DNA of 64,000 nt from Prinia subflava (GCF_021018805.1 NC_086283.1:17264162-17328161); one strand, 5' to 3'; counted from the first letter of the stretch, positions 36,671 to 50,000 are shown. Notes: a model not told the origin generated them from the sequence alone. Made by a program: numbers and translations.

Positions 36671-38893
36671 GGTTATAATACTTGACGGAGCAGAATATTC
36701 TCCTTGCCAACATCATCTGTTTCAGGCTTCTCAGGACTGAAATAAAGTGTGGAAAAACAATTCCAAGCAAAGAGGTGCTGTGAGCTTTGAGAGCAGAGAA
36801 AGAATTAAAATAGCTTCATTCTTGCCAGTTTGCAAATCAGGCTCCACAGCGGGCATGGGTCTGAACATAACAACATCTCCTTGAAATGAAAACATCCACT
36901 AGAACTCACCAAAAAATGGTACAAACACAGTGTTGGTACGCTGACAGAACAAATTCCTCCAGTTTCCAATTTCCAAGTACCTGCGGTAATGGACTGTGGA
37001 AGGTTTGGTGCCACAAGGGACAAAGGCATTTTTACAGGGATGGCCCATCAGCCCAGAGCACCACAGCAGCCCCTGCAGAAATGCATGCCAGTCCCTTCAC
37101 TCAGGCTAACACAGCTCAAGACTGAGAGCTACTCCAGAGCCAACACAACTTCAAGACTGCATTACCACCGTTTTTAAACCATATTTGTTGAGAATGGCTC
37201 TAGGGAAAGTGATCAAGCCTTTCTGAATTCCCCATCATGGAGAAAAGGAGCCCAAATCCACCCTCTCTTTCACACTGCCAGGCATACCTTGAACTACGAT
37301 GATGCAACTTTTAAACATAAGCTCAGGCTTCAGGATCTCCCAGTGTCCTTGTCAGCCAAAGTCCTACCAGGTGTAATTGCAAAGAGATCATCTTGGACAA
37401 TTTTCAGAGCAAAATCTAATCTACTGCAGTAGCACAATGATGATAGCCTGAAGGAGGGGAAGTGCTGAATGCCAAGGGTGCCGAGACAAGGGATGAGCAG
37501 AGGACCAGAACCATCCTGCCCTTTTTCATTTCCTTCTATGGAAGCAAAGCCTTGAGTGCCAGATGATAAACACCTCCAGTCCAGCTATTCTTGCAGGGTT
37601 AACACTGTTAAACCACAGAAAATGGCTTTGTTTTTGAGAGCATCCAAAGCACACCAAGAAGGGGGAGTCTGAGACTGAATTCTCTAAGAGTCCCAGAGCT
37701 GGTTTTGCCCTGAACTGAAGTCATTGCCTCACTCACAGGGCAGCAATGCTCACTGTGGTGGCACAACTGACACTGCTCCCCTCCTGACTGGCAGCCTGAC
37801 CTTCCCCTCTCTGCCACAAATCCACTCACCAGGGAAGCCCCCGACACGTGTCCTCTATGCCACAGAAAGAGCAATTAATTCACTGGGCTCTGTTTTGCAC
37901 ACAAAACCCAGCAGCCCTGTCTCCATACACACAGGCACACTGCCCTGGAATTTCTGAGCAGGAAGAACAGTATTTTACACGATTTGGGGGGGATTTATAG
38001 GTCTTTGAGACATATTTACTGTGTACATCACAAGACACATTTACAAGTACGTAAACTCAAGGGTGTGTACATATTTCTGCCCAGACAAGCCCAGAAAATA
38101 TTCTTACAAGACTGAGTAGTGCCTAAAAATACACTTAATCCTGCTCTAATACTTACATTATTAATAAACTACACTGATATATTTTACATGAACTACACCA
38201 TAAACGAATTACAAGGGAAGTTAAAGCAGACCATGACTATTATATCTGTTACATGAACTTTCTCTTGCTGTGAATAATTGCTTGACTCTACCAGGACATG
38301 GCTGCTGGCTTGTAAGTGGACTTCAGGGGATTATTTTTTGAAAAATTAGGCTCAAATGAAATCTTCCAACATAGTCTATGCTTTCAGCATTTGAGCATGA
38401 ACAGGAGTGAAACCTGGGGCAAAAAGATACGGGAGGAGAAAATATCCCAGTTCAACACGTGCAGCACAAAATGCTGTGCTACCAACAACATGAGCAGGGA
38501 GGGAAAAGCAGCTGATGAAATCATGACAGTCACTCCCATTATTCCTCCCTATTTAATCTCTCCTAAAGTTAGTTCTGCATGGAAGAAATAAAATTAAAAG
38601 AACCTGTTGGATGCATAAATCATGCCTTGCTTTACATACCCTCTCATCAGAAGTTACAAGTCTACTACCTAATTTCCAATTCATTAATTACTAGTAAAAT
38701 CCATCATGTTTTCACAGAGTACATGCGAAAAGTAGAATCGGAGAAAAAATTTATCTGGGTAAGAGCTATCACTAGAGCCTGAGATTGGTTTCAATTTTCT
38801 TTCAAATTTTTAGAAATATTTTAATTTAAGCTTTCTTTTTACAAAAATGATCAGCCATCTTTTCTTGTTATCATGATCAGCAATTTCACTATT
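36671..38893. other. Unannotated single-copy DNA
   Basis: Nothing recognised. Frames up to 91 codons (38316-38591, +) without features. The stretch 37.97-38.3 kb is AT-rich with runs such as catatttact. Confidence 0.5.
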
Positions 38894-38930
38894 AAAAAAA
38901 AAAAAAAAGAAAAGAAAAAAAAAAAAAAGA
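38894..38930. repeat. A-rich tract
   Basis: Fifteen A, G, four A, G, fourteen A, G. It looks like a poly(A) tract interrupted by single G. No recognisable retroposon body precedes it on the + strand, so it is not assigned as a tail. Confidence 0.9.
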
Positions 38931-39134
38931 ATGACATTTCCAAAGTCGTAAAACTAAGTAATTCAAAGCAGGTAATTCATCTCTGCAAAATTTTTAAGAC
39001 TTTTCTAGTCTGTACATTTTCTATCTTTTAAAATAATTTGCAAGAAAGCATGTGCAGAATTCCACCATAAAAAAACACTAGAGAAGGAAAAAAAACCCCA
39101 TATAAATAATGTTTATTATTTATAACTATTTATT
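38931..39134. other. Unannotated AT-rich DNA
   Basis: Very AT-rich (tataaataatgtttatta region) leading into the hairpin. Confidence 0.5.
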
Positions 39135-39166
39135 TATTCTGTCAATATTGTAATATTGACAGAATA
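39135..39166. other. Perfect 15-bp hairpin with 2-nt loop
   Basis: The arm TATTCTGTCAATATT at 39135-39149 is matched exactly by its reverse complement at 39152-39166, with gt between. The arms are AT-rich. Possibilities are a small cruciform, a factor site, or the remnant of a palindromic transposon end. The loop is too small for a normal microRNA precursor. Confidence 0.8.
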
Positions 39167-39788
39167 TATATACAGAAATCCAGAATGAGACTGATTCAGT
39201 TACAAAATGAAATCCTATTGAAAATGGCCAATTCACTTAAAAGTTTTATTTACTGAATGTTTGAAAACATCTTGTCATGAGCAATACACAGAACAAGAAT
39301 TCATCATGCAAATTCAATTAAATTAGTAACTTTAAATGTTGTACATTTTTCCCCTCAAGCAGTTTATTTTCTCAGTGGAAAAATAAAACCTACTTTCATC
39401 AGGCATGCAATTATTTGATCAGTTTTCATCTCATCTCCGAATATAGGCCCACAAAGAAGAGAGAGAAGTTTCATTACGAAACCAAACTGTTCCTGCTGCC
39501 AAGCCAGAAACATCTTCTCAGAATCTCAAAGCATCTGACACGTCACTTAATCAGACCTACAAATAAATTATCCGTTTTAACTGGATCACTCACAGCATCT
39601 CTCTGAAACTATTTTTTCATCTATGTTTACTTGCTCCGAAACAAGAGGAATGAGGATGTGTATCTTTATTATTGGGTAATTCAATTAAGCCATCTGTGAT
39701 CAAGCATTCTGTAATTAACATATGTTTACAGATACAGTGTCATCCAAATTACCTACACTCTAATCTAGATAGAAGTGAATTTTGATCT
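39167..39788. other. Unannotated AT-rich DNA
   Basis: Low-GC unique sequence with no recognised element. The longest frame is 63 codons. Confidence 0.5.
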
Positions 39789-39925
39789 TTTTATTAACTC
39801 ATCTATGGAGCACATTCTCCAGGCTCTTGACAAAGGTCATTTTGTCAGCAGTGAACCCTGGCTGGAAGAACACTTGGCACTGTGCTGGACTGCTCCAGTG
39901 ACTTGCCAAACGCCACCTCCCAGGC
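39789..39925 (-). other. Candidate terminal exon with poly(A) signal (weak)
   Basis: On the - strand, a strong pyrimidine tract (ttcttctttattttcctctg) followed by ttctaag ends before base 39925. One frame after it reads AWEVAFGKSLEQSSTVPS and stops 26 codons in; another stays open for about 40 codons. AATAAA lies at 39794-39789, about 130 bases from the acceptor. Together this is the outline of a short 3' exon on the strand that base skew suggests is transcribed. No family recognised. Confidence 0.18.
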
Positions 39926-42215
39926 CTTAGAACAGAGGAAAATAAAGAAGAAAACAGCCACCATCCATCTAAATAGCTTTACAGTGGATAAACTCTTTGT
40001 CCTTGAAAAGCCTTTAACATTTTGTGTCCTGTGCAAGCTCCCTGCCAGAGTACACAAGTTCAGGACAAAATCTCACTGTAACCTCACAGAGAGCAGGAGA
40101 GAGCAGGTGACCTGTGCCACCCCACGTACCTGGGCATGGCAAGATGCCTCACACAGTGACACAGCCTCTAAACACAGGGTTACACTGATATGACACACCT
40201 GCAGCCCACTCTGTGCTGCCCTGACACACGGACACCGCTGTCCCTCCACACAGGAGCAGAGCAGTGCCCTGGCAGCACAGCAGGCCTGAAGGGAATGAAG
40301 AAAATCGATCCATTTTAAGGGTATTTGAAAAGTAAAAGAAGCAAAGAAGATAGGAAAAAGTAATTTCCACATTAAATACCACCAGCCACAACCACTAAGG
40401 AAAAAGCTTTCCTAGCACTTCTCCCTGTTTTCCCAGCCAAGGCTGGTGAGAGAACAAGAGCCAGATCTCTCCTTGTGAGATTCTTCTGTTGCTTTACTGC
40501 AGTCTCCAGACTCTGTAAAAACCAGACATTTTAATTTAGTTTTCAATGTCAAATAACTGATTTCAAGTGCATTTCCCACAGCAATCCATACATTCTCTGC
40601 CTTTCTACTTTTAAACGCGTGATAGCTTGCAGCTCTCTGAGGCTGCAGTATATATTACACTGCAAAATTATCATATCAACAAATAACTTTTCTTTACTTG
40701 TAAACAGATCCTTTCTGTGAGCTGGCAGATGTCTGCCAAATTATGTTTTTACTCATTGAGATGTTCATTGGGAAAAATATCAGTAAGATACAACCCTCTT
40801 GTGCAGTGAGCAGCAACAAAAGCCTTGATGGAAAATGACTCCACCAAAACACTTATCTCTCAGCAGTAAAAGGCAGTTTGAGAACTAGCATGCTAGCAAG
40901 GGTTCTCAGGCCCTCGAGGAGAGTAGTTGTCCGATAAATTCTTTACCCAGTGGACGTGTAAGTCAAAACCAACCAATAAGCAGGTCCCAAATTTTCAGAA
41001 AACGTGTCCTGGAGGGGATAGATAGGTGCTGTTATACCTGCACAGGTACTGAGGCTGCAGACAAAAATTCAGGTGAATTCACCCCTTTGTAGGTACCCAG
41101 AGGTAAACGGTGCCAAATGTCAGGCTTACTCATTCCTCCCTATACAGACCAGGTCCTGCTCTAGGCTCAGCCCAGAGGAAACATGATGCTCAGCCGGCTC
41201 TCCAGACCTGCTGCAAACCCTCAGCACCAAGGGCCCCTCCTGCCACACATCTCAGCATTCCAAAGCCTCCCCACACACTCTGGGGCACTCTGAGGGGCCA
41301 CACAAGAGACCCCATGTGGGGATACTTTGCTGCAGGACCACCCTCTGTCTGCCCTGGAGTATCCTCCACCTAATGTGGATGCAGCTCTGGCACAATGGAC
41401 TCGAGTGCTTCCCCTAGATAAAATTAATCAGACAACAATTTATTCATTACAGGGGCAATTCAAGCCACTGCTTGAAGAGTCGCTGTTTATATTGGTCACC
41501 AGTGTGTCAGTTTCCTTTTAATGTTTTAAAAGCTGTGCTTTATAAAAACACATTAACAGAATTTTAAAACATAATAAGTAAGTGCACATACACAACTTTA
41601 ACCTTCAGCATCTGAGGAAAGGATCAAATCCACAAACTTCCCGAGAAGAAGGCATCACATCACTTCTGAAAGCGCAACAAATATTCCCATTGATAGTTTA
41701 CAAGAATTTCTGCTGGTACAGACCAACATTACAACCCAACAGGTTAGGAAGCTGATGTTTGCTGGAAAATAACAAGGAGGGCAACAGGGCCACGTGGATG
41801 GAGGAAAAGCTATAGTTACTGCTGGCAGAGCCAAAAGCAGCACAAGTGACTGAAACTGTACGGCCTTTTTATTTTTAAACACATGGACTGCAATGCCAGA
41901 TTAATTAAAAGGATACATTTCCATCATATGCAGGATCTATTTACTGCTGCGTTATCAAGGCTAAATAGAGCACATGTCTGCAGCAAATGGAGAATAGATT
42001 AACTGCAGGAAAATCAACCACACAAGCCTGAAAGAAGGAAATGTGAATCAAATGGGCAAGTTGTACAGCTTTAACAGCATGACTGAAAAGCCTGACCAGG
42101 CACTTGGCCACAGAGACCAGTTTAAAAAGAAGCCAGTCTATGTTAAAACATAAATCAGTTTTTCCTTGTACACTTAATTTCTTCATGTACTCAACAGCAA
42201 CCATACAAATGTAGC
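39926..42215. other. Unannotated DNA with a cryptic minus-strand acceptor at its right edge
   Basis: Unique sequence. On the - strand an acceptor-like tract (cctctcctctctgttttag) precedes base 42216. It opens a frame of about 91 codons, beginning CYICMVAVEYMKKLS, down to 41941. I see no good donor within it and no known protein. The rest holds nothing recognised. Confidence 0.35.
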
Positions 42216-42352
42216 ACTAAAACAGAGAGGAGAGGGGAGTTCAGAAACAAAAGCATAAGAAAGGCATTGTTCCACCAGAAATACTCATAAAACCAGAAAC
42301 CATTACATACATGGAAGCTGAAGAAGTCTGCTCATGTCACAGGAACCCAAAC

Positions 42353-42446
42353 CTTGCAACAAACAGTAACATTTAATATCCTTCTACTAGTATCCTTCTA
42401 GAAACCTAGGTCTTGCAACAAACAGCCCAATTCAACAACCTTCTAT
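42353..42446. repeat. 59-bp imperfect tandem duplication
   Basis: cttgcaacaaacag occurs at 42353 and again at 42412. Both copies are followed by a divergent caa/taacat stretch and ccttcta. The copies are clearly diverged, so the duplication is not recent. Confidence 0.7.
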
Positions 42447-45400
42447 TGAAGCACCAAATGAAATCCTCGCATACCAGGGCAGACAAAGCAGCTTTCTACA
42501 CTGAACAATAGCTATCCTCAATCTTCATTAAAATTCCCTAATTCCCTAATATAAGTATGATCTGAGTGTAACTCCTGAAGGAATCAAACCCCATGTATCT
42601 TGATATTATTTTCTAAGTGAGGAGAGGGAAAAAAGCACACATGTAGAAGAGGATGCCACCTTCAGCCAACGTGTGCTGAGCTGACTTGAAAAAAAGGCCT
42701 TGTGTCATCTTCTGCACAGATGCCAGACTAGACTTCCCTACACCACCAGCCTCTGTGAATCTCCCTGACACGTAAAGATAATGACAACATCGAGGAAAAG
42801 TGACAGAATCTGGTTATAATTATAAATACTTTTCCCCAAAATGTGTTTACAGATCTCGGAGGGTAACTCAAAATCCCATGTTAACACCAGGATTTTGTCA
42901 CTGGTAGTGAAGTGCTGCACAAAGAAAACACCTTTTATTAAAGACCACGTGTTCATTCAGTTATTTTTTTACTAGTCACACCCTCTCCTTCTCTTTAAAA
43001 ACAAGATTTCTCCAAGTTGCCAACAGTTGTTTCAAATATGCTCCTTTGCTGAATAAGCCTCCCAGTTTCTATATTCAGAGCACAACCGATGCAGAAGTCT
43101 CAACACCCACTAAACTTGAATAATTTATACTCTTACAGTCTTGTATGGCAAGATACAAAGTGACTTAATCATCAGGTATTCATAGCATTCTCCTCCACAG
43201 AAGTATGAAACTCGTGAAAAATATCATTCCAATGCAAGTCCTCAGGCAGTATGTTCCACATAGGAGACGGACTCAAGTTTTCATTAAAAATTCAGAGCCA
43301 CAGACAAATAAAATACTTTTGGTTCTGTGTGACTGCTTGCCTGGGCAGTTGGATGATTCATTATTAAGCACATTCCATTTCCAGAATAACCTGAGAAAAC
43401 AGAATAGATTGCTTTAATATTAATTCACAGTGCCTATTGCATCTCATGAAGCTTTTTAAGCCTAATTCAAAGTTAAAACGGCTTTTCAATGCCTCGGTAT
43501 TTCTAGTGAGCACACCTACATCCTGGCTAAGCATCACTGCACAGATACTTTCTCAAAAGGAAAACATGGCATGGAAGCAGGACTTGAATGTTCCCTTGTC
43601 TTTACCCTGCTTATATTTTATAAACATATAAACAAAAAAAAGCAAATGTTTCCCTTATATCTTCAGATAAAAGCTACTCTAAGAGTTTCACATGCCCACA
43701 GAATTGATTCTGTCTTGTTTTGGTTTTGGACGGAGACAAGAAGGTGTCAAACACCACTGATTTTCACTAGTCTCACAATGAACTGTCAACTGAAATTCAT
43801 CACAAAAAACCCTGAATTTAAACTGTATTTAAACTTTTAATTGCCCTCCAAACAGCACCTTCAGACTGAGACATCAAGTAGTCTGAAGTCTGAACCCCAG
43901 GTAGCATCACTGCCATTTTCTGCGAAGTGTCCTTGTATGTATATTTCTGTCACAGTGGAAAACACAGTTCAAACTTCCAAGCAATCTAAAGAAAAAGAAA
44001 CACCTCCCCAAAAGCTATTGAGGCAGTGGATCCCAGCCATGGCAACTTACCCTGTTGAGGGTCAAAAGGCAATGAACTCTTGAGAATGCAAAACAACCAA
44101 AGAATTCACAAAATGATACTGATCCCTGTTTCTACGAAAATAATCACCTAAGCCGTTTGAGAGGCTGAGCCAGATGAGTGATCCACGTTTTCTCAACTGA
44201 ACAAAGTTTTAACCTACACCAGTCAACAGAAGACTAATTCCTAATTCCTAGATACATCAGTGGGCAGCCACAATAGGTGGATACATCTGTCAACCTCAGA
44301 GATAGCAGGTTTATAAGCAAATCCTTCAATCAAACAGCTTTTCCTGTTTGAATGCTGTTATGGGTGTTTGCCTGCCACCACAGCCTTTTCCTGGCACCAG
44401 CATCACATCCCAAAGCCCTGACCCCAATTTGAAAGCCTCTGACAAGCACAACCTGTAAGCCTCACCAGCCTCAGTCATCTCAGACTAGGAGACACAGAAA
44501 ATGAAGAAATTAGCAAATCCATCTCAGCTTCTGTGTGCTTCCTTAGTGCTTCCTTATCAGCTCTCCCTTGCTGAAGATCCATGCAAGCACTGCTGGCTTA
44601 GGCACACCCTGAAATGCAGCTCCCTTCCCTCTGCGTATGAAGCTTTCCAATTCCTTTTGGGTGAGGGATCCCAAAGTGTAAAGGGGAAAGTAACAGGAAA
44701 GAAAAACTGAATCAGGATGGGATCCAAACCCTGCCACAATCTATCAGAGCCTCTCTATTAACTTCAGTGGGTTTCTGATGTAGCACAGAGAAGTCCAACA
44801 GACTGAATGGCAAGCAAATTGATTTGTTAGATGCTCAGATACCACAGTGAATAATGCCTTGGGCAGAGACTAGAGAGCACTGATCTCCTCTCATTATGGT
44901 TTTCATATATTATACATCACACACACATATGCAGATCTCCTAAATAATACTGAAAAGAGGAAACACCAGAATAAAGGCATTCTGTATTACCTCATTAAGC
45001 ATGTCAAAAAATACTCAGGAGAAAATATCACCCTTCATCTCCACTTTTGCCTCCAATATTAGATGTTCCCATTATTTTTTAAATAGCAATAGGCTGGCAA
45101 AAATATAGAACAATTGAGAGTTGCATTGAAAACAGGCACTAGCAGCAATTACTTTTTCTGAAAGTGCAAAATATTGTGAAATTGAGTCTAATTTTGAATG
45201 CACACAATGAGAAACAAAATATATGTGGCCATTTTTCAATTTCTAATTCACTTATCTCAGCAAGCACATATTCCCATTGAGTATTTAAGAAGATTGTTTT
45301 CCCAATGTTAGGGAAAGACAGGACTAAAATAAAAGAAGTTCTGCAATAAGTTCTGAAAAGGACATTTTAAAACATGGCAGGTAATAATAGAAGAAATAAG

Positions 45401-46596
45401 CCAGTCATTATAGATCATGGTCAAGAAATACAACCAGAAGTGTTTGTACATCATTGTTAATGCTAATTGTACTTCGTTCTTATAGTTTGTCTTATATGCT
45501 GTTATTAATTTCACTAAACTCATGGTAACTCTCACCTAAGTTTCTCTTGAAATTTCAAACAGAAAATAGAGAAAGTTCCAGGCTGCCAAACTTCGGCTTC
45601 AAGCAGAAGAATCACCTGACCATAGGGTGGTCAGGATCTTGCCACCCTATTTGTGGGCTTTTCAGGATGGGGCTTCCTGCGCTGAGCACTGCAGAGGAAC
45701 AGCGCCCTTTTCAGATAACACTGCCAGCCAGGCCAGTGAACTTCTACATCACACTACAGCCTCTTGCCTTTTAAAGATCATTTAGGAAGATAGATGGTGC
45801 TGCCACCACTTGTGCTGCTCTGAAGGTTGATTCTTCTGCCTCTCCCAACATGAGGATGTGAGCCTGGACTGCCAGAATTGTCTTACGGAGTCTGACTCTC
45901 ACCCACCCAACAGATTCACAACTCACAAAAAACAGTGCCTGCCCCATTAAAACTTTGGTTTTGTGAATAATTTCTGTGTTCCATTGATGGATTTCCTTAC
46001 AGCACTCACAGCCCCGTGGCATGGGAAGTGCCTGATCACAGCTTCTGCTGGCCCAGGTGTCACTCCGGTGCTCGTGGGGCACAGCAGCCTGCACCCCAGC
46101 ACACACTGACAGGGACCCCTCCTGCAGTCCCCACACGTGCAGGGACACCCTCCCTGCAGTCCCTTCCCAGCTGGTGCCCAGGCTGCTCCCACAGCTCTGC
46201 TCTACCCTGGGCCACTCCATCACCAGTAGATCCTGCCCTTCCCTCAGCACCATCATTCCAGCTGTGCACGCACACACAGATTGGGGAAAACAGGAGTGCA
46301 AGTACCCTTGACAGCATGTCTGAGTCCTGCAGCTGTGGAAATGTCAGGAAATGTCCTGGTTCTAACAGCACCAGCACGTCCTCCTTGCACCACAAATCCA
46401 CTTGAACCTTACAGAACTGCAGGTTCAGCCAGGAAAGTCAGAGCAGAAAAGACAACATGCACAGGATGTGATACTCAATCTGTGCAGAAATGGAAGGTTC
46501 TGTAGTGCCTCAGAGTGTTTATGTGAAGCCTACAGCCTCAGAGATGTGGCTGCTTGCATTCAACTGCTTCAAGTATTTGGTTTCAGGTCATCTTTT
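42447..46596. other. Unannotated single-copy DNA
   Basis: Nothing recognised as repeat or RNA gene. The longest frame is 176 codons (45771-46301, -), in a GC-richer part where the + strand is also open for 129 codons (46016-46405). No domain or coding look. AT-rich stretches near 43430-43500 and 45050-45250 have homeodomain words. Confidence 0.45.
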
Positions 46597-46656
46597 GGGG
46601 GTTGGAGGGGTGGGGAGTGGAGGTGGTGTTTAGGGGATTGTTTGGTGCTTTGGGGT
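46597..46656 (+). other. G-rich, possibly quadruplex-forming stretch
   Basis: Five G, then G4, G4 and two more G4 runs, with GG pairs between (gggggttggaggggtgggga, then taggggatt and tttggggttt). Three of the runs are tightly spaced; the later ones need long loops or GG steps. It stands out in a strand otherwise low in G. Confidence 0.5.
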
Positions 46657-46997
46657 TTAGTTTATCTTGTATCTTGTTCTTTTTAATATAAATTCTCTTC
46701 ACAGTAGGTTCCAAACATATGAAAAACCTCCTCAACACTTGGGAAGTCTAGTAAGTGGTGGAAACTATTCTGAAGTGCAAAAGCTACACTGCTCTCCTCC
46801 AGGTGCTCCTTGAGAGAGCATTGATCCAATACATTAACACGGGGCTTTCTTGCTCTCCAAGTCATACCAGCACTTCTGACTGAGGCACAGACAAACACAC
46901 CACACTGGCTCAGCTGCACTTCTCTCATACTTGCAGCAGACCTTCCAAGGAGCAGATGACACCACTTGTTTAGCTTATCAGCCCGTAGCTACATGCC
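46657..46997. other. Unannotated single-copy DNA
   Basis: Nothing recognised. An 81-codon frame (46683-46928, -) has no features. Confidence 0.5.
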
Positions 46998-47028
46998 TTT
47001 TTTTTTTTTTGGGGGGGGGGTTCCCCCC
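46998..47028. repeat. T13-G10-tt-C6 homopolymer block
   Basis: Thirteen T, ten G, two T and six C in direct order. The G10 and C6 runs can pair as a tight hairpin. Such blocks are error-prone in sequencing and may be a length artefact or polymorphic. Confidence 0.85.
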
Positions 47029-50000
47029 TCTTCATTTCCCTTTTTAATTGTACTACTCTGGACACAATAGCTCTTCCTGCAGCGGAAATCAATTATGAAA
47101 TAAATCTAATATTCAGATCAGACTGTATTAGAAGGGACTACTCATCATATATAATATTTCCAGATTACATCTTAGCATGGCTCACTGAGTCATCACTTCA
47201 GCATTCTCACTAAATCAAAAATTAAACAAAGCGAATCAGTCAATTAATGGGGTTGCTCCTTGCTCTGTGCACATATAATCCTTTCAAGTCCAGCCCTTAA
47301 CTCAATTTGGAGCAGGGAGTGCTCAGGATCTGGGAAGGAGCAGTTGCTGAGCAAGGCTGGCTGCTCTGGTGCAGAACAGGATGCCCAGCCCAGGTCAGAA
47401 CCTCGGCCACTCCAACCCAACCTGGGGAGCCACAGCTCCAGCCTGAGCCCCTCATTGCCAGCAGAGACAGCCCAGCACTGCTAAAGGGAACAAAACACCA
47501 GCAACAGCCAGAGTTAATAATCCCTTTTACTCCTTCCACACACCAAAGACATTTTCTCCCCAAACCTGTGCCAAGCATGGAAGACACACTGGGAATCTGC
47601 TCATTACTTCATCCACCTGACAACCTGGCTGCACCCACAGCCAGAGCAGAGAGAAGATGCAAAATGCTCTGATCCTCAACAGACACAGCCACTTGCTGAT
47701 TATACACATACACATTCAGTTTTCAGCGGGTATATTTTACGGTAAAGGGAAGGGAAGGAGGGTTCAGTGCACAAGAAAATATTTTGCCCTTGAGAAATAC
47801 CCCTAGAAAAATTTTGCCCTAGGTCTGAAATATCTGTCTGCATCAGTACAGAGACAGACCCAATGCCATCAAATGTGATTTATGCAGCCTCTCTCCAGTT
47901 ACAGAAGGGTTAGATGCTTGGTTTTTAAAGCAAAACAATGGCCTGTATAAATTCCTTTTAACACAAAAAGCTACAATTCCTAAGCCACCATCTATGACCT
48001 GTGCCAGTGCTCACAAAAGAAAAAAAGAAGCACAGTTAACAGTTCTCTCCTTCCAAAGTAACAGCCACACTGGGGAGAATGAAGCTGCATTCAGTATCCT
48101 GAAGAAATAGCCATATTCAAATCTTTTCTCAGCTGGGATACAGGCAAAGCAAGTGGATAAATATTCCTTTGCAGTAGCAGAGATGAGATTGTTTCTCCCT
48201 CTTACACACAACTGTTTGTGCATGTTCTCTCCAACTCAAAACACATCCTCTTTTAATTCTCCATTCCCTCCCCACATGCACGTGGCTCCAAGTAAAGAAA
48301 TTCTGAATTAGTGATGAAAAGAGTTCTAGTCTCATTAAAGTCTGCGGAGGAGCTTTGCAATGGATTTATATGGGATTAGAGACTTTATCTAGATTTACAG
48401 TGCTTAATACACAGCTAACAAACAAGCTGCTCTGCATAAGGAGAAACGATGATTGTATTTTTCTTGACTGGTCACTTTTTTGCCCAACATCTCCCCTTTA
48501 CCAGCATCTGCAATGTCTGTGCACATTCTAACTTACAATATTTTCCCACTTCTCCCCAGTTTCTGGCCTGCCTGGCTGGACATGTGGTTCTGACTCAAGG
48601 ATGCAATCACATCAGCATCGGACCAGCTCTCTGAACAGAAGAGATGAGGTGTGATCCCTCTGTGTCACTATCAGTGCTGGTTTGGGTCCTTTTCCTTTAC
48701 ACAACAGCACTTTCCATAAAATTGCAGAAATTCAATGTTTTTGAAGTCCCACTGACTTTGCTCAGTTCAAGCTTTACGCGTATGAAAATATTTGACAGAC
48801 CATGTAATCATGCACAGCACTGTCCCTAAGAAACCAAACTGGAATGTCATATTTTCAACAAATGTAGGGGTTGAGTATAATTTGTTTTAACTATGCAACT
48901 AAAAGCCTAAGGACTTATACTTCACCTTGTGTTTGCCAGGATTTGCTGCTATGGTGAATTGGACCAGCAGTGCAAGCTAACAAGGGATACAATCTTAGCT
49001 ACGAAGGCAGAGTGCTACTTAAGATATTTGCATCATTTCTCTTGTACTTCATATTGTTTAGATAAATCCAAATAATTTAACTTCACGGATCTTTCTGCAC
49101 CTCAGAAAATGACTGCAGATATCCATCACCCAGAACAAACGCCTGGGTTTAGGACCAAGGACTGTGAAAAGCAGCAATCGCACTAACAAGACCTACAGCT
49201 CAAGTGCTTCCACAGGGGAACATCTGCCAATAGGTTTGTCCCTGCTTGTTTTTTATTGTGGCAAACTCCCTGGAAATAGTTTTAATGCCCTAATCATCAG
49301 CTTCAAACACACTACCACTGCAAAGTCAGGTGTGCACAGCATCCTGTGCTTTAATGCTTTCCAGCAAAGTACTGACCATACCAAATCTGTTTGTTCCTTT
49401 CAATGTGTGTGTTCCAGCACCTCATCTCAAAGTCCTCTATCTGCAGCTTTGTCGGAACAGCTCCAGAACTGCCTGCTAAGCTTCATAATTATGCTAAGTA
49501 CCACAATCTAATAATCCACGGGCATATACGAAAGCTATCTGAATGATTACTCTTACTCAGGTCTCAGTGCAAAGTAGAGCTGATATCTGTGTACAGAACT
49601 TGCATTACTTTTACATAATGATGTGAGAACTACAAAGTCACTTGGACACTGGCTCAAGGAGCCATTTCCCAAATCCACACCCATTCAAACCCAAGTGGGA
49701 GCTCCAGCAAACACCTGGACTGAGGAGCAGCAGCAAGGGAACTTGAGGAACAGCACACGTTCTATGTAACAGCTTTACAAATATTCTCCTGTTTTTATAC
49801 AAGTGAGTATTTTACTTTTCTGATATGCATTGTTTTGATCTTATGTTATTAGCTATGACACTACCATCCCAACTGGTTTTTCTTCCTCCCTCCTGCTCCA
49901 TCTCTTAGCTAATCATGTTCTCTCTGGCAAATGTTTCCAAGAGTCCTCACCTGCTTTTGAACATTAATACATTAACACAATGAATTGATTTCATTATCTT

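Noticed and set aside
38894..38930. A-rich tract as the tail of a processed pseudogene
   Set aside because: No gene-like sequence or poly(A) signal in the right position upstream on the + strand.
45771..46301. 176-codon minus-strand frame
   Set aside because: GC-richer DNA with the other strand also open; no recognisable protein features.
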